Assembly (NCBI GenBank): GCA_900552285.1
Contig: URYV01000044.1
Coordinates: 1-10,582, forward strand
Reading direction: 5' to 3'
From: an uncultured Oscillospiraceae bacterium
GTDB lineage: Bacteria; Bacillota; Clostridia; Oscillospirales; Acutalibacteraceae
DNA: 10,582 bases
Shown here: one piece after another, positions 1-4,976 of the stretch
Layout of the letters: the number at the start of each line of letters is the position of its first letter
How positions within the stretch are numbered: position 1 is the first letter of the stretch
Translations under genes and position numbers: made by a program
The notes under the pieces: model-generated
Told to the model about the DNA's origin: nothing
The model's input: only the letters and a program-made list of their open reading frames with translations
The model's database searches: none

Positions 1-2
1 AC

Positions 3-251
3 AGCACCACCCGGTGCTGCCGGGACAGCTCTCGGCCCAAGGCCCGCAGCTACGGCGATGTTGACGGCGACGGAGAAGTTACCGTTACCGACGCTCTTAT
101 GGTTCTTCAGCACTCGGTCGGCAAAATAGTCCTCGCCGACAATTTTGCCAAGGCCGCCGATGTTGACGGTACCGAAGGCGTCAGCGTTACCGACGCTCTG
201 GCCGTTCTGCAGTATGCAGTCGGAAAGATTACCGTTCTTCCCATCAAATAA
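3..251 (+). CDS. C-terminal type I dockerin module (5'-partial gene)
   Basis: The frame is open from the left edge to a TAA at 249-251 and encodes about 82 residues. From base 51 it reads as two tandem dockerin repeats. The first has the calcium-loop pattern D-x-D-x-D with a closing D (GDVDGDGEVTVTD, from base 54). The second (ADVDGTEGVSVTD, from base 156) has Thr where the third Asp of the loop would be. Each loop is followed by a near-identical helix (ALMVLQHSVGKI and ALAVLQYAVGKI). Dockerins bind cohesin modules and anchor secreted enzymes to scaffoldins or the cell surface, so this is the tail of an extracellular protein whose catalytic part lies outside the window. The ~16 residues before base 51 (Cys, Arg and Ser rich, very GC-rich DNA) do not look like a dockerin linker and may not belong to the gene. 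The dockerin identity is secure; the parent enzyme is unknown. Confidence 0.85.
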   Translation, partial: STTRCCRDSSRPKARSYGDVDGDGEVTVTDALMVLQHSVGKIVLADNFAKAADVDGTEGVSVTDALAVLQYAVGKITVLPIK

Positions 252-269
252 TTTCGTTTAAACGAGTTT

Positions 270-305
270 CACCCCTGCGGAGATTTTCCCGCAGGGGTGT
301 TTTTA
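270..305 (+). terminator. Intrinsic terminator after the dockerin gene
   Basis: A perfect 11-bp stem (CACCCCTGCGG at 270-280 with its complement at 289-299) encloses an 8-base loop and is followed by a run of five T. It begins 18 bases after the dockerin stop codon. It closes that transcription unit and insulates the downstream operon. Confidence 0.9.
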
Positions 306-330
306 TACAATTTCTTTTTTAAATGTCGCC

Positions 331-359
331 TTGCGGATTTTTGCAAACCATGATATAAT
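331..359 (+). promoter_or_regulatory. Sigma-A-type promoter of the yfbR-thyA operon
   Basis: The -35 element TTGCGG (331-336) and a perfect -10 TATAAT (354-359) are separated by exactly 17 bases. Transcription would start near 366, giving a leader of about 19 bases before the ATG at 385. The TTG at 331, which opens the longest possible frame, is therefore more likely part of the promoter than a start codon. Confidence 0.75.
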
Positions 360-384
360 GACCCAAAGGATTGTGAGAATATTC

Positions 385-975
385 ATGAAACAAAGTAATT
401 TTTTCGCCATGCTCTTTCGCATGAAATACATCAACCGCTGGGCGCTTATGAGAAATTCCCGAGAGGAGACCTTAAGCGAGCATTGTCTTGAGGTGGCCCT
501 CATCGCCCACTGTCTTGCCACCATAAGAAACAAGCGTTTCGGCGGAAACGCCGACGCCGACCGCGCCGCAGTCATCGGGCTGCTTCACGACAGCAGCGAA
601 ATTATAACGGGCGATCTTCCCACCCCCGTGAAATATTATAATTCCGACATTAAAACGGCCTACAAACAGCTTGAAAACGAGGCAAGTCTCAGGCTTCTCA
701 ACATGCTTCCCGAGGATTTGCGAGAGGAATATGAACCGTTTTTCTCAAAAAGAGATGATGACGCCGAGCTTTGGCAGCTTTGCAAGGCGGCCGACAAAAT
801 TTCGGCTCTCATAAAATGCACCGACGAGCGGAAAATGGGAAATCCCGAATTCAGAGAAGCCGAAAAATCCACCCTCAGACACATTAAAGATTTGGGTCTT
901 CCCGAGGCCGACGTTTTTATAAAGGAATTCCTTCCCGCCTTCGGACTGACCCTCGACGAGCTTAATAAGGAGTGA
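385..975 (+). CDS. yfbR: YfbR-type HD-domain 5'-deoxynucleotidase
   Basis: The product (196 aa) matches the YfbR family, metal-dependent HD-domain phosphatases that dephosphorylate deoxyribonucleoside 5'-monophosphates in the cytoplasm. From the ATG at 385 the protein begins MKQSNFFAMLFRMKYINRW, like E. coli YfbR (199 aa). The key residues then fall at the same numbers as in E. coli: R18, H33, the H68-D69 pair, D77 in GDLPTPVKYYN, and D137. The frame is open back to a TTG at 331, but that would add 18 unrelated residues and overlap the promoter, so 385 is preferred. The ribosome-binding signal is weak (GTGAG, about 6 bases upstream). The stop codon is 4 bases before thyA, whose Shine-Dalgarno lies at the end of this gene, so the two are probably translationally coupled. 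The family call is firm; substrate preference is inferred from E. coli. Confidence 0.9.
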   Translation: MKQSNFFAMLFRMKYINRWALMRNSREETLSEHCLEVALIAHCLATIRNKRFGGNADADRAAVIGLLHDSSEIITGDLPTPVKYYNSDIKTAYKQLENEASLRLLNMLPEDLREEYEPFFSKRDDDAELWQLCKAADKISALIKCTDERKMGNPEFREAEKSTLRHIKDLGLPEADVFIKEFLPAFGLTLDELNKE

Positions 976-979
976 TAAT

Positions 980-1810
980 ATGTCTTATGCTGATGAAATT
1001 TTCGTAAAAAACTGCCGGGATATACTGGAAAACGGCGTGTGGGACACCGACTTTGAGGTTCGTCCCAAATGGGACAACGGCGCCCCCGCCCACACCGTCA
1101 AGAAATTTTGCCTGGTCAACCGCTATGACCTGCAAAAGGAATTCCCCCTCATGACGCTCCGCAAGATAAACTACACCGCCGCCATCGACGAAATCCTTTG
1201 GATATGGCAGAAAAAGTCCAACAACGTTCACGACCTCAACAGTCATATTTGGGATTCCTGGGCCGATGAAAGCGGGTCGATAGGAAAGGCCTACGGCTAT
1301 CAGCTCGGCATAAAGCACAAATATGCCGAAGGGGATTTCGACCAGGTGGATCGGGTGATTTACGACCTTAAAAACAACCCCCGTTCCCGCCGCATTATGA
1401 CCAACATCTACAATCATGCCGATTTGCACGAAATGCATCTCTACCCCTGCGCATACAGCATGACCTTTAATGTCACGGGAAACAAGCTCAACGCAATACT
1501 CAATCAGCGCTCTCAGGACATGCTGACGGCAAACAACTGGAACGTTTGTCAGTACAGCGCTCTGACCCTTATGCTGGCTCAGGTGACCGGCTTTGAGCCC
1601 GGCGAATTTGTTCACGTCATCGCCGACGCTCACATTTATGACCGCCACATCGACCTTGTCAAAGGGGTAATGGAAAAGGAGCCCTTTAAGGCTCCCAAGG
1701 TTCGGCTCAATCCCGACGTCAAGGATTTTTACGATTTCACCGTTGACGATTTTATTGTGGAGGACTATGAATTCCACAAGCTCGGGAAAAAGGTTCCCGT
1801 GGCAATCTGA
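980..1810 (+). CDS. thyA: Thymidylate synthase ThyA (folate-dependent)
   Basis: This enzyme methylates dUMP to dTMP with 5,10-methylenetetrahydrofolate, yielding dihydrofolate. The 276-aa product resembles B. subtilis ThyA. The catalytic nucleophile is C157 in YPCAYSMTFNV. The phosphate-binding residues R137-R138 (NPRSRRIM) and R177-S178 (QRSQD) are present, as are the dUMP-selecting N188 and the DAHIY motif with H218 and Y220. Ala follows the catalytic Cys instead of the His of E. coli ThyA; B. subtilis ThyA also lacks His there, so this is a subfamily trait. The ATG has a good AAGGAG 7 bases upstream. No dihydrofolate reductase gene, often next to thyA, is visible. The gene converges on bofA with 2 bases between the stop codons and no obvious terminator. 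Confidence 0.97.
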   Translation: MSYADEIFVKNCRDILENGVWDTDFEVRPKWDNGAPAHTVKKFCLVNRYDLQKEFPLMTLRKINYTAAIDEILWIWQKKSNNVHDLNSHIWDSWADESGSIGKAYGYQLGIKHKYAEGDFDQVDRVIYDLKNNPRSRRIMTNIYNHADLHEMHLYPCAYSMTFNVTGNKLNAILNQRSQDMLTANNWNVCQYSALTLMLAQVTGFEPGEFVHVIADAHIYDRHIDLVKGVMEKEPFKAPKVRLNPDVKDFYDFTVDDFIVEDYEFHKLGKKVPVAI

Positions 1811-1812
1811 AT

Positions 1813-2082
1813 TCACATTCCGAGAAGGCTTGACGCAACGACAAGCCCAATAACTCCGGGGACTCCGCCGAAAAAGGAAATTCCGAGGGAATAGCCGTTA
1901 AAGGCCACCGCCGTGCCGGCATATTTCCCGAAAAAACACACAAAAGCAAGACATATAACCCCTGCCGTTCCCGACCAAAAAAGGGTCCGCAGGGGTTTTC
2001 CGTTTTTAAAAAGCGCCACAAGCAAAAGTATTCCCGCCGCCACCGCAAATCCGACGCATCCGTATTTCACAGCTGTTTGCAT
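1813..2082 (-). CDS. bofA: BofA-family protein (pro-sigma-K processing inhibitor)
   Basis: The product is 89 aa, close to the ~87 aa of B. subtilis BofA, and strongly hydrophobic with two or three membrane segments (about residues 8-24, 34-51 and 66-87). The pattern KNGKPLR after the first segment, and FNGYSLG then GGVPGVIGLV near the C-terminus, matches the BofA family (KPLK ... NLVT ... GIPGIAALV). In B. subtilis, BofA sits in the outer forespore membrane of the mother cell and holds the protease SpoIVFB inactive with SpoIVFA, delaying sigma-K activation until the forespore signals. The ATG has a strong GGAGGA 8 bases upstream. It lies behind the secG terminator, so it should have its own promoter. 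Presence of Spo0A in the window fits a sporulating host. Similarity was judged by eye; a generic small membrane protein is the alternative. Confidence 0.75.
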   Translation of the reverse strand: MQTAVKYGCVGFAVAAGILLLVALFKNGKPLRTLFWSGTAGVICLAFVCFFGKYAGTAVAFNGYSLGISFFGGVPGVIGLVVASSLLGM

Positions 2083-2109
2083 ATTATTATTCCTCCAAGG
2101 CTTTTTTTA

Positions 2110-2139
2110 ATAATATGCGGCTTGTCTGAAAAAAATAAC
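2110..2139 (-). promoter_or_regulatory. Possible sigma-E-like promoter of bofA
   Basis: On the - strand, GTTATTTT (2139-2132) and CATATTAT (2117-2110) are separated by 14 bases. This resembles the mother-cell sigma-E pattern of an ATATT-type -35, a 13-15 base gap, and CATACAnT. The start would fall near 2103, just upstream of the bofA ribosome-binding site at 2091-2096. bofA is a sigma-E gene in B. subtilis, which makes the match meaningful. The -35 half overlaps the secG terminator tail, and both elements are AT-rich and imperfect. Confidence 0.35.
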
Positions 2140-2160
2140 AGGCGCCCGAAAGGACGCCTG
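2129..2160 (-). terminator. Intrinsic terminator of secG
   Basis: On the - strand the hairpin arms are CAGGCG (2160-2155) and CGCCTG (2144-2139). Two inner G:C pairs follow one mismatch, around the tetraloop at 2151-2148. A T-rich tail TTATTTTTTT runs through 2129. It lies 18 bases past the secG stop codon and separates secG from bofA. Confidence 0.85.
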
Positions 2161-2178
2161 CGACTTTTAATCTTAAAA

Positions 2179-2430
2179 TTATTTGCCGAGAATGGAAATC
2201 ACATCGGCAGCAATAACGAGGAGCATAAACACAACGGTGATGTATTTGGTGATCTTCTGAAGCTTGGCCGAAAGAGTGTGAGCCTTGTTCTTGGAAAGGA
2301 AGGTGTCGGCACCGCCGCTTACCGCGCCGGCAACACCGGATCTTCTGCCCTCCTGAAGCAAAATAACGGCAATAATAACGAGTGCAAAGAGAATGAGCAG
2401 CACGCCCAAAATAATTTCAACAGCCTTCAT
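2179..2430 (-). CDS. secG: Preprotein translocase subunit SecG
   Basis: SecG is the small non-essential subunit of the SecYEG channel and assists protein export across the cytoplasmic membrane. The 83-aa product has the usual two-helix layout: a first membrane helix at about residues 5-25, the conserved LLQEGRRSG turn, a Gly/Ala-rich GVAGAVSGGADTF cytoplasmic stretch, and a second helix at about 61-80. The ATG is preceded by GGAGGT with an 8-base gap. The gene stands alone between its own promoter (2469-2497) and a terminator. The rnr-smpB neighbours often seen in Firmicutes are absent here. Confidence 0.95.
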   Translation of the reverse strand: MKAVEIILGVLLILFALVIIAVILLQEGRRSGVAGAVSGGADTFLSKNKAHTLSAKLQKITKYITVVFMLLVIAADVISILGK

Positions 2431-2468
2431 ATATTTATACCTCCGAAAAGTTTCTTAACATCCTGTGT

Positions 2469-2497
2469 ATTCTACCATATACAAACAGAAAAATCAA
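2469..2497 (-). promoter_or_regulatory. Sigma-A-type extended -10 promoter of secG
   Basis: On the - strand, TTGATT (2497-2492) and TAGAAT (2474-2469) are separated by 17 bases, with a TGG immediately before the -10 that acts as an extended -10. The predicted start near 2462 gives a leader of about 32 bases ending in the GGAGGT ribosome-binding site. Confidence 0.8.
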
Positions 2498-2520
2498 GAC
2501 ATTTTTTTAAAAGAATCGAT

Positions 2521-2541
2521 ATATCCGAAAAATTCGGATAT
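2521..2541. repeat. Perfect 9-bp inverted repeat, possible operator
   Basis: ATATCCGAA (2521-2529) and TTCGGATAT (2533-2541) flank a 3-base AAA. It lies 24 bases upstream of the secG -35 box and overlaps a TATAAT at 2539-2544 on the + strand. It could be a repressor site or a weak hairpin at the end of topoisomerase readthrough. There is no good T-run on either side, so I do not call it a terminator. Confidence 0.45.
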
Positions 2542-2550
2542 AATACTTAT

Positions 2551-2681
2551 GCGGGAATGACAAAAGCGCGTTTGCTGTTTTTTTCCGCAGCGTTTTCTTT
2601 AACCTCTGCGGAAAAATTCGCGGCGGAACGGCAGACACTTCCCTTTGAAGCGGCTTCCGAAAGAAAGCGCTTTTTTATTTT
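2551..2681 (+). ncRNA. Candidate small RNA in the secG-topoisomerase gap (speculative)
   Basis: A + strand TCGATA (2516-2521) and a perfect TATAAT (2539-2544), 17 bases apart, would start a transcript near 2551. That transcript would contain a perfect 11-bp stem-loop (2580-2616). It would end at a hairpin with arms AAGCG (2648-2652) and CGCTT (2668-2672) running into six T, then ATTTT. The length would be about 125-130 bases. The frame in this stretch has no ribosome-binding site and no recognised product. The terminal hairpin is weak, with only three inner pairs. No RNA family is recognised; this rests on signal layout alone. Apart from the secG promoter and the inverted repeats, I see nothing else in 2445-2708. 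Confidence 0.22.
2580..2616. repeat. Perfect 11-bp inverted repeat
   Basis: TTTTTCCGCAG (2580-2590) is matched exactly by CTGCGGAAAAA (2606-2616) across a 15-base loop. The T and A runs are inside the stem, so no unpaired T-tail is left for a terminator in either direction. It is best read as a structured element of an intergenic RNA. Confidence 0.6.
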
Positions 2682-2708
2682 AAAAAGCAATTTTTTGACA
2701 CACAAAAG

Positions 2709-4949
2709 TTATATAAGCGACATTTGCTCGCCCTTTTCCTCGGCCTTCATGATGCTTCCGGCAGAGGGCAGGGTCTTTGTGCGATAGCGGTGGGGCGAAA
2801 GCAGACTGCCCTCAACATAGGGCTCAACCTTCATGAGGCGATGGCCCTTGCGCTGGGTCATGACCGCCACCCCCTGGGTGTTTTTGGTGGTTTTGACGTT
2901 TATGGCCGCCGAATTAAAGAGCAGCATACGCCCGTTTGAAGAATGAAGCAGATACTCGCCGTCCTCGGCAGCCATGAAAACCGCCGTCAACGGCGATTTG
3001 TCGCTGTATGCGTTTATAAGCTTTTTGCGGTTTGTCTTGGTTTCATAAGCCGCAAGGTCGATTTTTGACACCTTGCCGTTTTCATAGAAGAAGAGCATAC
3101 TGCCCTTATATTCGGGCACAACGGCCATATATATTGCCGTCTCCCCTTCCTCCATTTCAAGCTTTGAAGCCACATAATCGCCGAGCAGGCTTGCCTTTGA
3201 ATCGGCAAAGGCGGCGGCGCGGGTCTTATAAACCTGACACTTGTTCGTAAAGAACATAAGCTCGACATCGTTTGTCGTTTCGGCGGTTTCGACGATTTCA
3301 TCGCCGTCCTTAAGCTTTTGTTCCCCGCTCATACGAAGGGACTGGGGCGTGATTTTCTTGAAATAGCCCTCTTTGGTAAAGAAAAGCGTGACGGGGTAAT
3401 CGGGAATTTTTTCCTCATACTCGGCGTCGTTTTCCTCGGTTTTAAAGACGATTTCGGTTTTTCTGGGCTGGCCGTATTTCTTAATTACCTCTTTAAGCTC
3501 GGAAATAATCACCGATTTTATGCGGGAGCTTTTGGACAACAGATCCTCCATGTCCCGTATGCTTTCCTCAAGTCCGTCGATTTCGCTCAGTCTGTTGAGA
3601 ATATATTCCTTGTTAAGGTGGCGCAGCTTTATCTCGGCGACGTAATTGGCCTGAATTTCGTCGATTCCGAAACCGATCATGAGGTTTGGCACAACCTCGC
3701 TTTCGGCCTCGGTTTCTCTGACAATTTTCACAGCCTTATCAATGTCGAGAAGAATTTTGGAAAGTCCCTTTAAAAGGTGGAGCTTATCCTTTGCCTTTTT
3801 AAGGTCAAAATAAACCCTGCGCTTGACGCATTGGCTTCGGAAGGCGACCCATTCCTCAAGAATTTGTCTGACCCCGAGAACTCTCGGCGTTCCCGCAATG
3901 AGAATGTTGAAATTACAGGAGAATGTGTCCTCGAGAGGGGTCAGCTTATAAAGCTTCTGCATGAGCTTGTCGGGATCGGCTCCCCTTTTAAGGTCGATGG
4001 TTATTTTCATTCCGTCGCGGCCGGTTTCGTCGCGAATGTCGTTTATCTCGGTCACCTTTTTAAGCTTTACAAGCTCAATGACCTTTTCGATTATACTTTC
4101 GCAGTTTGTGGTGGGAGGAATTTCGGTTATATCTATGCAGTTATAGCTTTTATCATAGGTATATCGTCCTCTGACCTTAAATCCGCCGCGGCCGGTTTCG
4201 AAAATCTTTTTCATTTCCTCACGGTCATACATGACCGTGCCGCCGCCGGGAAAATCCGGAGCGGGAAGCGTTTCGATTATGTCAAAATCCGGGTCGCGGA
4301 GAAATCTTATGGTCGTTTCGCACACCTCGGTCAGGTTAAAGGAGCATATCGAGCTTGCCATACCGACCGCAATGCCGGTGTTTGCGTTTACAAGCACCGA
4401 GGGGAACGTAACCGGCAGCAGAGTCGGCTCCTTCATGGAGGCGTCATAGTTGTCGACGAAATCCACCGTATCCTTGGAAATGTCGGCAAAAAGCTCGGAT
4501 GAAATTTTCGCAAGACAGGCCTCAGTATAACGGTAGGCGGCGGGCACCATGTCCCTTGAATAGGCCTTACCGAAGGAACCCTTTGACTCGATATAAGGGT
4601 GAAGCAGCGTTTCGTTGCCTCTGGAAAGGCGCACAAGGGTATCGTATATGGCGGCGTCGCCGTGAGGGTTGAGCTTCATGGTCTGACCGACGATGTTGGC
4701 GCATTTAACAAAGCTCCCCTTTAAAAGCCCCATATCATACATCATGTAGAGCAGCTTTCGGTGAGCCGGCTTAAATCCGTCTATTTCGGGAATGGCGCGG
4801 GAGACAATAACGCTCATGGCATAGGGCATATAGTTGACTTCCAGCGTCTCGGCCACCGGCTGTTCCACCACAAGACCCGAGCCTATTATGGTTGCGTTGA
4901 GATTTTTTTCACGCATATTTTCGGTTTTCTTTTTCTTTTTCGGCGCCAA
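2709..4949 (-). CDS. Type IIA topoisomerase subunit A (GyrA/ParC family, probably topoisomerase IV-like)
   Basis: This is the breakage-reunion subunit of a type IIA topoisomerase and passes one DNA duplex through another together with the B subunit encoded just upstream. The product is 746 aa. The catalytic tyrosine is Y141 in YRYTEA. The winged-helix DNA gate spans roughly residues 50-180, with PAHRKLLY and the NPHGDAAIYD quinolone region at 94-103. The tower and coiled-coil follow to about 500. The C-terminal beta-propeller (about 530-715) lacks a recognisable GyrA box (QRRGGKG), which points to decatenation rather than supercoiling. It also has Asn where family members usually have the first His of HPHGD, and Ala at the E. 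coli GyrA Ser83 position. The start is TTG with GGAG 10 bases upstream; the alternative ATG at 4916 has no ribosome-binding site. The N-terminus is Lys-rich. The gyrase/topoisomerase IV assignment is uncertain. Confidence 0.88.
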   Translation of the reverse strand: MAPKKKKKTENMREKNLNATIIGSGLVVEQPVAETLEVNYMPYAMSVIVSRAIPEIDGFKPAHRKLLYMMYDMGLLKGSFVKCANIVGQTMKLNPHGDAAIYDTLVRLSRGNETLLHPYIESKGSFGKAYSRDMVPAAYRYTEACLAKISSELFADISKDTVDFVDNYDASMKEPTLLPVTFPSVLVNANTGIAVGMASSICSFNLTEVCETTIRFLRDPDFDIIETLPAPDFPGGGTVMYDREEMKKIFETGRGGFKVRGRYTYDKSYNCIDITEIPPTTNCESIIEKVIELVKLKKVTEINDIRDETGRDGMKITIDLKRGADPDKLMQKLYKLTPLEDTFSCNFNILIAGTPRVLGVRQILEEWVAFRSQCVKRRVYFDLKKAKDKLHLLKGLSKILLDIDKAVKIVRETEAESEVVPNLMIGFGIDEIQANYVAEIKLRHLNKEYILNRLSEIDGLEESIRDMEDLLSKSSRIKSVIISELKEVIKKYGQPRKTEIVFKTEENDAEYEEKIPDYPVTLFFTKEGYFKKITPQSLRMSGEQKLKDGDEIVETAETTNDVELMFFTNKCQVYKTRAAAFADSKASLLGDYVASKLEMEEGETAIYMAVVPEYKGSMLFFYENGKVSKIDLAAYETKTNRKKLINAYSDKSPLTAVFMAAEDGEYLLHSSNGRMLLFNSAAINVKTTKNTQGVAVMTQRKGHRLMKVEPYVEGSLLSPHRYRTKTLPSAGSIMKAEEKGEQMSLI

Positions 4950-4959
4950 ACTGTTTCAA

Positions 4960-4963
4960 CTCC
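4960..4963 (-). promoter_or_regulatory. Ribosome-binding site deciding the TTG start of subunit A
   Basis: GGAG on the - strand lies 10 bases before the TTG at 4949-4947. The next in-frame ATG (4916-4914) follows an A-rich tract with no Shine-Dalgarno, so the TTG start is favoured. Confidence 0.6.
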
Positions 4964-4976
4964 GTTTGTTTTTTAT

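Noticed and set aside
331..384. Extended yfbR start at the TTG at 331
   Set aside because: The extra 18 codons contain the -10 box of the promoter and have no counterpart in YfbR proteins; the ATG at 385 gives exact E. coli numbering.
962..1816. 284-codon open frame antisense to the whole of thyA
   Set aside because: It mirrors thyA completely. thyA has all catalytic motifs and a good ribosome-binding site, while the antisense product matches nothing recognisable. Open antisense frames are expected with this codon use (few TTA, CTA or TCA codons).
1827..1847. Hairpin GGCTTG...CAAGCC near the thyA stop codon as a shared terminator
   Set aside because: It lies within bofA codons and has no T-run on either side.
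2662..2705. AT-rich GCTTTTT/AAAAAGC hairpin as the topoisomerase terminator
   Set aside because: The stem is almost entirely A:T and the following T-run is interrupted by C and G; it is too weak to call.
2077..2787. 236-codon + strand open frame across secG and the secG-topoisomerase gap
   Set aside because: It overlaps secG, its promoter and the end of the topoisomerase gene in antisense, has no start signals and no protein-like pattern.
2556..2787. Possible small secreted protein starting at the ATG at 2556
   Set aside because: There is no Shine-Dalgarno, the frame runs antisense into the topoisomerase gene, and the hydrophobic start is short.
3777..4502. 241-codon + strand open frame inside the topoisomerase A gene
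   Set aside because: Shadow of a well-supported gene in the opposite strand; no ribosome-binding site or family features.
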